Shown here in pieces: positions 7,095-13,339 of a stretch of 14,994 nucleotides of DNA. Under the pieces are notes generated by a model. That model worked only from the letters and a program-made list of their open reading frames with translations, was not told the DNA's origin and ran no database searches. Position numbers and translations under genes: made by a program. The stretch is from positions 1 through 14,994 of the forward strand of contig JAZQJI010000023.1 in NCBI GenBank assembly GCA_045541475.1, given 5' to 3'. Within the stretch, counting starts at the first letter, position 1; each line of letters starts with the position of its first letter. Source of the DNA: RGIG3077 sp045541475 (lineage in GTDB: Bacteria; Bacillota; Clostridia; Oscillospirales; Ruminococcaceae).

Positions 7095-7943
7095 ATGAAA
7101 AAAGAATTTGATTTTACACATTTGCCGATTTTGCCCGATAAAGCCAAAACAACGGCGATTTTTAACGAAATTTCAGAGAATATCGATTTAAAAAGTAATC
7201 CTGATTGGGAAGAATATTGCAACAATTTTAGCGATGAGGAAAAATCTTTTTTTGAATATTTAGGTATTGATTTAAAATGCTGTATGCCTATCATTGATAA
7301 CGGCGTTGAATTTATGTGCTCTGTATGCGGTGATATTGCCGCTGATGCTCAAACGGCTGAGTTTTGCGTTGACAATCTTAATATTTACGCTGAAAAATCG
7401 CCCGATTATGTGCAAAGCGGTATGATTGATTTGACAGTGACGCATTGCATAAAACACGAAAAGAAAAAAAGCGGAATATTCGAAAAGATTGCATATTTAA
7501 AGGCGAAAAAGCAAACCGAATATAAAATTGCAATGCAGTGGCAGCAAAAGCTTTACGCTGTATTAAAATCAAAGGGTGTGAGCTTTGTGCCTTTAAGCAG
7601 TGATGAATGTAAAACTTATCAGCAAATCTGGTTTGAAATATTTTATCAGAAAAAGCTTGGCAAAAAGGAAAGCATTTTAAGCTTTTTTGAAAATGAAAAT
7701 TTTGAGTTTGAAACATCTCAAAAAGCAGATTTGTTGTTTGATAAAGCAAACAAAAGGAATGCCAACGTAATTTTGCCGCAATTCAGCGTGGGCGTAAAAA
7801 CTGTAAATACGTCAAAGCTAAAAAGTGATAGCATGTATGATTTTATGGATATTGTAGTAACTGCGTTTGATTTTTCCTGGACGTACTGCAAAAAATCAGA
7901 TGGAAAGGCATATTTTTATAAATTAAAGGATAAAAAGTCATGA
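7095..7943 (+). CDS. Hypothetical protein with a CxxC pair
   Basis: I do not recognise this 282-aa protein. It is soluble and rich in Lys, Glu and Phe. The middle has a CxxC (Cys75-x2-Cys78) preceded by Cys62-Cys63, and a further CIKHE at about 118-122, which could form a metal site. Residues 125-165 are strongly basic and probably helical. There is no signal peptide or membrane segment. No clear Shine-Dalgarno site precedes the ATG. Its stop overlaps the next gene's start (ATGA), so the two are almost certainly translationally coupled, and rsmE follows. The overlap and codon pattern argue that it is a real gene. Confidence 0.7.
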   Translation: MKKEFDFTHLPILPDKAKTTAIFNEISENIDLKSNPDWEEYCNNFSDEEKSFFEYLGIDLKCCMPIIDNGVEFMCSVCGDIAADAQTAEFCVDNLNIYAEKSPDYVQSGMIDLTVTHCIKHEKKKSGIFEKIAYLKAKKQTEYKIAMQWQQKLYAVLKSKGVSFVPLSSDECKTYQQIWFEIFYQKKLGKKESILSFFENENFEFETSQKADLLFDKANKRNANVILPQFSVGVKTVNTSKLKSDSMYDFMDIVVTAFDFSWTYCKKSDGKAYFYKLKDKKS

Positions 7944-8245
7944 TATTTTTCGGTAATAAGAAAAAAGATGATACTTTAAGGGTTTTGAAAAAAATCGACA
8001 AAAAAGCTATTAAATATTGTTCTAAGCGTGATGAAAACGGTGGCGAGATTATTTTAGGCAAAAAGGGCGCAATAAATGTTTTTGATGATGAAATAACAAT
8101 TGTGTGTGATGGCACTATAGTTTTCAGATGCGTCAGAAACGGCGCAAAGGCATTTGAGTTGATGAGCCTTGGCGGCGTTACGATAGAATCAGTTGACGAA
8201 AGCGGAAACAGAGCAGTTGTTACAGCTTATTATACATCGCCGTAA
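7940..8245 (+). CDS. Small hypothetical protein upstream of rsmE
   Basis: A 101-aa protein that I do not recognise. The N-terminus is very basic (NKKKDDTLRVLKKIDKKAIK). The rest looks like alternating strands (GEIILGKKGAINVFDDEITIVCDGTIVFRCV, then GVTIESVDESGNRAVVTAYY), suggesting a small beta-barrel or PH-like fold. It begins inside the stop of the preceding gene (ATGA overlap) and ends 19 bp before rsmE, so all three likely share one transcript. Confidence 0.72.
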   Translation: MIFFGNKKKDDTLRVLKKIDKKAIKYCSKRDENGGEIILGKKGAINVFDDEITIVCDGTIVFRCVRNGAKAFELMSLGGVTIESVDESGNRAVVTAYYTSP

Positions 8246-8264
8246 TTTTGGGAGGGAATGAATT

Positions 8265-8984
8265 TTGCCGAGATTTTTTATTGATTATACACCAAATGAA
8301 CGCGCCGAAATTATCGGCGGTGACGCAAAACATATTGCATTATCGCTAAGAATGAAGCTTGGCGATGAAATTGTGCTGACAAACAGCGGCATTGATTATT
8401 CTTGCGAAATCGAAAGCATCAATCCCGAAATGGTTACGCTTTCGGTTAAAGATTCAAGTCCGTGCAAGGCAGAGCCGAGTGTTAAGCTTACGCTTTATCA
8501 GGCAATGCCTAAGGCTGATAAGCTTGAGATGATTGTGCAAAAAGCAGTTGAACTTGGTGCCTGCAGGATTGTACCGGTGCTTACACGTCGCTGTATATCC
8601 CGCCCGAAACAGAATGATTTTGAAAAAAAGCGTATTCGTCTTGAAAAGATAGCTGCAGAAGCGGCAAAGCAATCCGGCAGGGGAATAGTGCCTGAAATAT
8701 CGTCCATTATGTCTTTTGAGCAGGCACTTGAAGATATGAAAAAATCAGACTATGCGCTGATGTGTTATGAAAACGGCGGCAAACGCTTTAACGAGATTGA
8801 TTTGCCCCATGATTGCAGCATTTCTTTGCTGATTGGCAGCGAAGGCGGCTTTGATATGGAAGAAGCAGAGCAAGCGCTTGATGCGGGCGTAACATCAATT
8901 TGGCTGGGAGAGCGGATTTTGCGCTGTGAAACCGCGCCTTTGGCGGCAATTTCTATTATAATGCATATAACAGAAAATTTTTAA
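8265..8984 (+). CDS. rsmE: 16S rRNA (uracil-1498-N3) methyltransferase
   Basis: RsmE methylates U1498 in helix 44 of 16S rRNA using SAM, and belongs to the SPOUT (trefoil knot) superfamily. The 239-aa protein has the N-terminal PUA-like domain (about 1-68, containing the GGDAKHIALSLRMKLGD segment) and the knotted domain. Within it are QAMPKADKLEMIVQKAVELG (79-98), IGSEGGF (190-196) and LGERILRCETA (214-224), which form the SAM-binding knot. The start is TTG at 8265 with GGGAGGG eight bases upstream; the nearby ATG at 8258 is out of frame. Confidence 0.97.
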   Translation: MPRFFIDYTPNERAEIIGGDAKHIALSLRMKLGDEIVLTNSGIDYSCEIESINPEMVTLSVKDSSPCKAEPSVKLTLYQAMPKADKLEMIVQKAVELGACRIVPVLTRRCISRPKQNDFEKKRIRLEKIAAEAAKQSGRGIVPEISSIMSFEQALEDMKKSDYALMCYENGGKRFNEIDLPHDCSISLLIGSEGGFDMEEAEQALDAGVTSIWLGERILRCETAPLAAISIIMHITENF

Positions 8985-9015
8985 TGACATTTTTTGCAAA
9001 AAAATTCTAAAACTA

Positions 9016-9044
9016 TTGAATTTTTTATTGCTTTGTGTTATAAT
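9016..9044 (+). promoter_or_regulatory. Sigma-A promoter of the Cys/Asp-rich protein gene
   Basis: TTGAAT at 9016-9021 and TATAAT at 9039-9044 are 17 bp apart. Transcription would start near 9051 and give a leader of about 90 nt. Confidence 0.85.
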
Positions 9045-9060
9045 AATTAAAGCATAATAG

Positions 9061-9135
9061 CTGTTAACTGTGCGGGTGTAATCCGCAGATGCCGTACAGA
9101 AATTTAAAATATACACCCTGCGGGGAAAAGGAGCT
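9061..9135 (+). promoter_or_regulatory. Structured 5' leader with candidate H-type pseudoknot
   Basis: TGCGG (9071-9075) can pair with CCGCA (9083-9087). The intervening loop GTGTA (9076-9080) is complementary to TACAC (9112-9116), and the same segment can alternatively form a 7-bp GGGTGTA/TACACCC pairing. A CTGT (9068-9071)/ACAG (9096-9099) closing pair is also possible. The 3' strand lies about ten bases before the Shine-Dalgarno AAAGGAG (9127-9132), a suitable place to control translation. I do not recognise a named riboswitch class. Confidence 0.45.
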
Positions 9136-9140
9136 TTGAC

Positions 9141-9407
9141 ATGAAAAAGGGTTTGACTATTTTTGCAATTCTTGCTGCAATCGGTGCAGCTGCTGTAGCT
9201 TTCTTTGCTATTAAGAAAAAGCGCGACGATGAATTCTGCGATTGTGATTTTGAAGATGATGATTTGTACTGCGACGACGAGTGCGATTGTTGCGACTGCT
9301 GCGATTGCCTTGATGAGTGCGATTGTGAAGATTGCGACTGCGATTGCGAAGATATCGTTGATGAGATTATCGAAGAAGCTGTATCTGAAGAAGAAACTGC
9401 TGAATAA
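9141..9407 (+). CDS. Small membrane-anchored protein with Cys/Asp-rich tail
   Basis: An 88-aa protein of unknown function. One hydrophobic helix (about 5-23) is followed by a KKKR stop-transfer and a tail extremely rich in Asp, Glu and Cys. By my count 14 Cys lie between residues 33 and 69, mostly as CD, CCD and DC units, and the last 17 residues are acidic without Cys. The layout suggests a cytoplasmic or surface tail that binds soft or divalent metals, or one held by disulfides; this is inference. It has its own promoter, a long structured leader, an AAAGGAG site and a terminator, so it is a monocistronic, specifically regulated gene. The tail is encoded by an irregular TGCGAYTG tandem repeat. 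Confidence 0.82.
   Translation: MKKGLTIFAILAAIGAAAVAFFAIKKKRDDEFCDCDFEDDDLYCDDECDCCDCCDCLDECDCEDCDCDCEDIVDEIIEEAVSEEETAE
9283..9353 (+). repeat. Irregular TGCGAYTG tandem repeats inside the Cys/Asp-rich gene
   Basis: Units of TGCGATTG, TGCGACTG and close variants recur about seven times and encode the Cys-Asp runs. The pattern suggests expansion by slippage and possible length variation between strains. Confidence 0.7.
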
Positions 9408-9435
9408 TCTTAGTTTTAAACAAATCGACATTATT

Positions 9436-9465
9436 ACGCCGTCTGTGTTTACAGGCGGCGTTTTT
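9436..9465 (+). terminator. Rho-independent terminator after the Cys/Asp-rich gene
   Basis: ACGCCGTCTGT (9436-9446) pairs with ACAGGCGGCGT (9451-9461) through one T-G wobble, with a GTTT loop and five T at 9461-9465. It overlaps the stop of the convergent membrane protein gene by two bases. Confidence 0.9.
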
Positions 9466-10282
9466 ATGTGCTAATGCTTTTAGCATTGTCATTTTCGGCG
9501 TACATATAATAAATCGGCGCAAGCGAGAACAAAACGCCTGAAAGCGCTATGACATCTGTGCGTGAAAAAATCAGCAAAAAGCTAAGAAAAAAAGCCCAGA
9601 AATATGTTGCTGTGTAAAGTATGGCATAGTTGTGATGCTTGCCATACTGCGATTTTTCGATAAATCTGCGTATTACTTTCAGCTTTTCCAACGGCTTTAG
9701 CATACTGCGGAAATATGCATCAAACATAACCGTTGCGCGCTGCGGCAAGGTGAAAAAGCTTATCATAGCTGATTTGGCGCGCGATTTATCGTGACTTTTA
9801 ATTGTAAATGCAGGAACTGTTATTGAAAGTACAGCAACAAAAAAGAAAAGCGTTGCTGTGTTTGGTTTTAACATTAGCGATGCGGGAAATAAGCGGAAGC
9901 TGTTTATTGCGGCAACACTGCTGCGTATTTTGCAAAAAACTTTGTATATCTGCTTTGAGTTGCGTCTTTTTGATTTAAAAACAGATAACGCTTCGATAAT
10001 GCTTTGCTGTACTGCGCTGTGCAAGCTTCGGAAATGCCGACCCACGCTTTTAGTTATGCCAACGCATTGAACAGTGTTGTTGTAAATATCAATATAATCT
10101 TTGGCAATGTCATTATTTTGAAACAGTTTGTGTAAAATCGGCAAAATGGCATTTGATAACGGAAGGTAAAGCAGAATTATCAGGGTTTTGTTTTGATATT
10201 GCTGTGCAATTGCACATGATATCAAAAACGGCACTGTTAATTCTGTAACAATATAAAGCTTAAAATTTTGTTTGGTTTTCAC
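9464..10282 (-). CDS. Hypothetical integral membrane protein
   Basis: I do not recognise this 272-aa protein. Likely membrane segments are at about 11-27, 34-52, 143-159, 219-239 and 244-261. Between the second and third lies a long hydrophilic, basic region (about 53-135) with RHFRSLH and KSKRRNSK stretches, probably cytoplasmic. Another basic loop (about 162-215) includes an RSMLKPLEKLKVIRRFIEK helix. The start appears to be GTG (complement of 10280-10282) with a modest AAGGGT site. An uninterrupted frame of this length and codon use similar to its neighbours argue it is real. No operon partner is evident; it converges on the Cys/Asp-rich gene. Confidence 0.6.
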   Translation of the reverse strand: MKTKQNFKLYIVTELTVPFLISCAIAQQYQNKTLIILLYLPLSNAILPILHKLFQNNDIAKDYIDIYNNTVQCVGITKSVGRHFRSLHSAVQQSIIEALSVFKSKRRNSKQIYKVFCKIRSSVAAINSFRLFPASLMLKPNTATLFFFVAVLSITVPAFTIKSHDKSRAKSAMISFFTLPQRATVMFDAYFRSMLKPLEKLKVIRRFIEKSQYGKHHNYAILYTATYFWAFFLSFLLIFSRTDVIALSGVLFSLAPIYYMYAENDNAKSIST

Positions 10283-10353
10283 GAGTGATACCCTTAAATC
10301 TTCTTTTTTTGTAGTTTTTGCAAAGTGTTTGATGATATGCGAAAAATTTGCAC

Positions 10354-10382
10354 TTTAAATCAAATTAAATTTGTGGTATGAT
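10354..10382 (+). promoter_or_regulatory. Possible promoter of nth
   Basis: TATGAT at 10377-10382 is preceded by TGG, giving an extended -10. The -35 candidate TTTAAA (10354-10359, 17-bp spacing) is poor. It lies 42 bp before the nth start. Confidence 0.4.
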
Positions 10383-10424
10383 TAGTCTGTAAAGAAAAAG
10401 CTGACAGAAGGGCGGAACTGTTTT

Positions 10425-11069
10425 TTGAATAAATCACAAAAGAAAAAACTTAGTGCAGATGTTATGGATATGCTTGAAAAAACCTATCCCGATGCGGTGT
10501 GCTCGCTTGAATATTCACAGCCGTATCAACTTTTAATAGCTGTAAGACTTTCAGCGCAATGCACCGATGCAAGAGTAAATGTTGTTACAAAAGTTCTTTT
10601 TGAAAAATATCCCACTCTGGAAAGTATTGCAAATGCTGATCTTGCCGATATCGAAGACATTGTAAAGCCTTGCGGACTTTACAAAACAAAAGCAAAAAGT
10701 ATTGTGGATACAGCAAATAAGCTTGTTGCTGAATTTAATTCAAAAATACCCGATAATATGGAGGATTTGCTGAGCTTGCCCGGAATTGGCAGGAAATCGG
10801 CAAATCTGATCTTGGGAGATATTTACGGCAAACCTGCTGTTGTTACCGATACGCATTGTATGCGCATTTGTGAAAGGCTGGGACTTTCCAAAGGACGAGA
10901 GCCTTTTGCGGTTGAAATGCAATTGCGAGAAATTTTGCCAATGGAAAGAGCTAACGATTTTTGCCATCGAATTGTTTTGTTTGGCCGTGAATACTGCACT
11001 GCCAGAAAGCCAAAATGTAGCGAGTGTCCGCTTAAAGATATATGCACTTACAAAGAAAAGAACGAGTAA
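10425..11069 (+). CDS. nth: Endonuclease III
   Basis: A bifunctional DNA glycosylase/AP lyase of base excision repair that removes oxidised pyrimidines. The 214-aa length is typical. The helix-hairpin-helix LSLPGIGRKSANLIL (117-130) contains the catalytic Lys124, and VVTDTH (139-144) contains the catalytic Asp142. The C-terminal 4Fe-4S cluster follows the C-x6-C-x2-C-x5-C pattern with Cys191, Cys198, Cys201 and Cys207. The start is TTG at 10425 with a GAAGGGCGG site about nine bases upstream. It lies 82 bp before yabP. Confidence 0.97.
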   Translation: MNKSQKKKLSADVMDMLEKTYPDAVCSLEYSQPYQLLIAVRLSAQCTDARVNVVTKVLFEKYPTLESIANADLADIEDIVKPCGLYKTKAKSIVDTANKLVAEFNSKIPDNMEDLLSLPGIGRKSANLILGDIYGKPAVVTDTHCMRICERLGLSKGREPFAVEMQLREILPMERANDFCHRIVLFGREYCTARKPKCSECPLKDICTYKEKNE

Positions 11070-11151
11070 AATGTCATTAAACCAAACCGTTTTGAATATG
11101 CTTGATTGAGGCAGAATGCTTTGCTTTCTATTATCGTATTTAGGCGGTTTG

Positions 11152-11439
11152 ATGTTTATGGAGAAAAAAACAGGTTTTAATCACAGTCACGGCTTGATTT
11201 TACAGCAAAGAGAATCTCTTTTGCTGACAGGCGTTACCGATGTGGATAATTTTAACGATAAGGTCTTGCTGATTTACACCTCACTTGGTGAATTGACCGT
11301 GCGGGGCAGAAATCTGTGCGTAGAATCTTTTAGCACCGAAAGCGGTGAACTGACGGCGCACGGTGATATCAAGGCAATGATATACGGCGACAGAAACAGG
11401 AAGAACAAGCCGAATATTGTGCGTAAAATATTCAGGTGA
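11152..11439 (+). CDS. yabP: Sporulation protein YabP
   Basis: YabP is a small protein of the YabP/YqfC family needed for normal sporulation in Bacillus, with an unclear molecular role. The roughly 95-aa form shows the family core: an NHSHGLILQQRESLLLTGVTDV start region, FNDKVLLIYTSLGELTVRGRNL, and the terminal SGELTAHGDIKAMIYGD strand pair. The start is placed at the ATG at 11152 with an AGGCGG site; the ATG at 11158 is equally plausible. A longer upstream start would add a hydrophobic extension foreign to the family. It sits directly before yabQ and divIC, the conserved order in Firmicutes. The S4-domain gene yabO, often just ahead of it, is not present here. Confidence 0.9.
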   Translation: MFMEKKTGFNHSHGLILQQRESLLLTGVTDVDNFNDKVLLIYTSLGELTVRGRNLCVESFSTESGELTAHGDIKAMIYGDRNRKNKPNIVRKIFR

Positions 11440-11443
11440 TGCC

Positions 11444-12022
11444 ATGGTGCCGGAAACATATTTTACAATAAATCAAGAACTTTTGCTTTTTCTGTACTCT
11501 ATTGGGTTTGGCTTGATTTTTGGTGCAATTTATGATATTTTTAGGGCGATGCGTCAAATGTTTACTCATAAATTTCTGCTTGTATTTGCTGAGGATTGTA
11601 TTTTTTTTATTTTGTACGCAATTGCGCTTATGTGTTTTGCGGTTATGTTTGCGCATTCGCAGGTGCGGTTTTATTATTCCATCGGCAATATAGTAGGGTT
11701 CGCATTGTATCATTTTACCATCGGAAAGCTTGTTATGTATATCATTTGTAGGATTGTTTTGATATTGAGGAAAGTTTTTGCGTTTTTTAATAGATGTGTT
11801 TTAAAAATCGTACAAAAAATCAAATTGTGTTTTGTTGAAAACGCCGAAATTGTTCGCATTGATAAAGAAAAGCGTAAAAGTGTATTGCAAAACGGTGAAA
11901 AGTTGTTGTATAATAACAATGGTTTATTGTTTGACGATGATAAAAACGACATTAAAGAGGCAAGTAAACGCAAATTATTAAAAAGGGAAGCGAAATTAAA
12001 CGGTGGCAAAGTCAATCGTTAG
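11444..12022 (+). CDS. yabQ: Spore cortex biosynthesis protein YabQ
   Basis: YabQ is a membrane protein needed for spore cortex formation, found in the outer forespore membrane in Bacillus. The 192-aa form begins MVPETYFTINQELLLFLYSI. It has an initial helix with the family's LYSIGFGLIFGAIYDIFRA pattern, further hydrophobic segments at about 46-62 and 71-99, and a basic, Lys-rich cytoplasmic tail (about 110-192). The ATG at 11444 has AGGTGAT upstream and lies four bases after the yabP stop. It overlaps the GTG start of divIC by 20 bp. Position, length and topology all agree with the family. Confidence 0.92.
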   Translation: MVPETYFTINQELLLFLYSIGFGLIFGAIYDIFRAMRQMFTHKFLLVFAEDCIFFILYAIALMCFAVMFAHSQVRFYYSIGNIVGFALYHFTIGKLVMYIICRIVLILRKVFAFFNRCVLKIVQKIKLCFVENAEIVRIDKEKRKSVLQNGEKLLYNNNGLLFDDDKNDIKEASKRKLLKREAKLNGGKVNR

Positions 12023-12314
12023 AAAGAAAAACAGAAAAAATGTGCTATTGAATATTGGTTTTGCGCTGGCGTTTGTCGTTTTTGTAATCGCTTGTGTTGC
12101 CTACATCGTCAATACACAATCCGGCATAGCCGATAAAGAAGCCGAGCTTGAGCGCCTGAATGAACGAATTGCTCAGGCCGAGAATGTTAACGGTGAATAT
12201 AAGCAGATTTTGAACGGCGACGGATATGCGGAATATATTGAAGAACTCGCTATTGAGGAATTTGGATATGCCTACCCGGGCGAAATCAGATTTTATGATA
12301 TTAACAGGAATTAA
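12003..12314 (+). CDS. divIC: Septum formation initiator, DivIC/FtsB family
   Basis: A single-pass division protein that forms a complex with FtsL and DivIB at the septum. The 103-aa protein has a basic cytoplasmic N-terminus (KSIVRKKNRKN), one membrane helix (about 17-37), an extracytoplasmic coiled coil (about 40-63) and the family tail YIEELAIEEFGYAYPGEIRFY. The start is GTG at 12003 inside the end of yabQ, which suggests translational coupling. Terminator at 12323 closes the cluster. Confidence 0.93.
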   Translation: MAKSIVRKKNRKNVLLNIGFALAFVVFVIACVAYIVNTQSGIADKEAELERLNERIAQAENVNGEYKQILNGDGYAEYIEELAIEEFGYAYPGEIRFYDINRN

Positions 12315-12322
12315 GAAAGGAC

Positions 12323-12349
12323 ACGGCGCATAACTTATGTGCCGTTTTT
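12323..12349 (+). terminator. Rho-independent terminator after divIC
   Basis: ACGGCGCATA (12323-12332) pairs with TATGTGCCGT (12336-12345), including one G-T wobble, with a 3-nt loop and four further T (12346-12349). It ends the yabP-yabQ-divIC transcript. Confidence 0.85.
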
Positions 12350-12360
12350 CTATGCATATT

Positions 12361-12933
12361 ATGGATTTTGAAAGAATTAATGCATTAACCTTATCGCATC
12401 ATATTGTAAAACAAACCGTAAAACCGGGAGATTTGTGTATTGATGCGACAGCCGGCAGGGGAAATGATACGGTGTTTTTGTGTTCTCTTGTGGGCGAAAA
12501 CGGCAAGGTTATTGCTTTTGATGTGCAAGATGCCGCTGTGGAAAGCACAAGGCAAAGAGTGACGGATTGCGGATATGCAAGCATTGCACAAGTTGAAAAA
12601 TGCAGCCATAGCGATATGGCAAAATACGCTGCAAACGGAACGGTTGCTTGCATTATGTTTAATTTTGGTTGGCTGCCCGGCGGTGATCATAACATTCACA
12701 CAAATGCACAGACCAGCATCGCCGCAATAGAGCAGGGGCTTGATCTTTTAAAAGACGGTGGGTTAATGTCGCTTTGTATTTATTACGGTAAAGAAACAGG
12801 CTTTGAAGAACGAGATGCGCTTTTGCAGTATTTTAAAACTATTGATCAGAGAGTTGCATCGGTAATGGTATGTGATTTTGTTAACAGAGGCAACTGCCCT
12901 GCAATACCCGTGTTTATTTTTAAGGGTAAATAG
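12361..12933 (+). CDS. mnmM: Class I SAM-dependent methyltransferase of the YtqB/MnmM family
   Basis: This matches the YtqB family, in which the Gram-positive member MnmM methylates 5-aminomethyl(-2-thio)uridine at tRNA position 34 to the mnm5 form. The 190-aa form shows IDATAGRGNDT (27-37, SAM-binding motif I), VIAFDVQ (50-56, motif II) and the family hallmark FNFGWLPGGD (100-109) with a HTN a few residues later. A longer reading from 12337 begins inside the terminator stem of the preceding gene, so I prefer the ATG at 12361; the ATG at 12352 is also possible. No convincing Shine-Dalgarno site is visible for any of these. Family naming is from motif memory. Confidence 0.85.
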   Translation: MDFERINALTLSHHIVKQTVKPGDLCIDATAGRGNDTVFLCSLVGENGKVIAFDVQDAAVESTRQRVTDCGYASIAQVEKCSHSDMAKYAANGTVACIMFNFGWLPGGDHNIHTNAQTSIAAIEQGLDLLKDGGLMSLCIYYGKETGFEERDALLQYFKTIDQRVASVMVCDFVNRGNCPAIPVFIFKGK

Positions 12934-12934
12934 C

Positions 12935-12963
12935 TTGACTTTTTTTAGGGTTTGTGATATAAT
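12935..12963 (+). promoter_or_regulatory. Sigma-A promoter of the tRNA-Pro region
   Basis: TTGACT at 12935-12940 and TATAAT at 12958-12963 are exactly 17 bp apart. No comparable promoter lies just before the intact tRNA at 13196, so this one probably drives both. Confidence 0.88.
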
Positions 12964-12978
12964 ATCATTTCAGTTGAT

Positions 12979-12994
12979 GTGTTGATATCAACAC
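12979..12994 (+). repeat. 16-bp perfect palindrome downstream of the promoter
   Basis: GTGTTGATATCAACAC is perfectly self-complementary with no central spacer, placed about 15 bp after the -10 box and directly before the broken tRNA. It could be a repressor or recombinase binding site, or chance. Confidence 0.5.
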
Positions 12995-12997
12995 TAT

Positions 12998-13035
12998 CGA
13001 GATGTGGCGCAGTTGGTAGCGCGGGTGGTTTGGGA
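12998..13035 (+). pseudogene. 5' half of a tRNA-Pro(TGG), truncated at the anticodon loop
   Basis: The 38 bases read as tRNA positions 1 to about 38: acceptor strand CGAGATG, TG, D-stem GCGC, loop AGTTGGTA, GCGC, G, anticodon stem GGTGG and loop TTTGGGA. The next bases (GCGTGCC...) cannot complete the anticodon stem or the acceptor stem. The segment GCGCGGGTGGTTTGGGA is identical to the intact copy at 13196, but the acceptor strand differs, so this copy derives from a diverged paralogue. Confidence 0.8.
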
Positions 13036-13195
13036 GCGTGCCTGGCAGTTACAGCCGAAATTTTACAGAAGTCCCGAAAAGCCTTTAACGGTGCGGACTT
13101 TCGGCACTTTATAAAAACGCAAAACCGCGTGGAATTTGCGTTTGACCACAGTTTGTCCCACTTCCACGCAAAAAGAAGAAAAATTGAATATATAT
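13036..13195 (+). other. Structured spacer between broken and intact tRNA-Pro
   Basis: No gene is apparent. Several perfect inverted repeats are present: GCCGAAA (13054-13060) with TTTCGGC (13099-13105) and AGTCC (13070-13074) with GGACT nested inside, a 9-bp stem AAACGCAAA (13115-13123)/TTTGCGTTT (13135-13143), and GCGTGGAA in its loop (13127-13134) complementary to TTCCACGC (13162-13169). It would be transcribed from the upstream promoter and look like a structured RNA or element remnant. Confidence 0.5.
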
Positions 13196-13271
13196 CCGGG
13201 TGTGGCGCAGCTGGGAGCGCGGGTGGTTTGGGACCATCAGGCCGCAGGTTCGATCCCTGTCACTCGGACCA
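13196..13271 (+). tRNA. tRNA-Pro(TGG)
   Basis: A full cloverleaf: acceptor CCGGGTG/CACTCGG with one G-T pair, D-stem GCGC/GCGC, anticodon stem GGTGG/CCATC, loop TTTGGGA with TGG at 13229-13231, 5-nt variable loop, T-arm GCAGG-TTCGATC-CCTGT, discriminator A and an encoded CCA at 13269-13271. Confidence 0.95.
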
Positions 13272-13307
13272 AACCTCTGATATTTCACAACGTATCAGAG
13301 GTTTTTT
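13271..13307 (+). terminator. Rho-independent terminator after tRNA-Pro
   Basis: AAACCTCTGATA (13271-13282) and TATCAGAGGTTT (13293-13304) form a 12-bp perfect stem with a 10-nt loop and T-run. It starts on the last base of the CCA end. Confidence 0.93.
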
Positions 13308-13339
13308 CTTAAATTCATTAAAGTGATAGGGGCTTTACG

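Noticed and set aside
12998..13271. A single tRNA-Pro interrupted by an intron
   Set aside because: The downstream copy has its own complete 5' half, and the first copy's acceptor strand CGAGATG does not pair with the CACTCGG end.
12979..13326. A 115-aa open frame on the plus strand across the tRNA region
   Set aside because: Its repeated GSAGGLG segments are translations of the two tRNA-Pro copies; there is no ribosome-binding site and the frame runs through a terminator.
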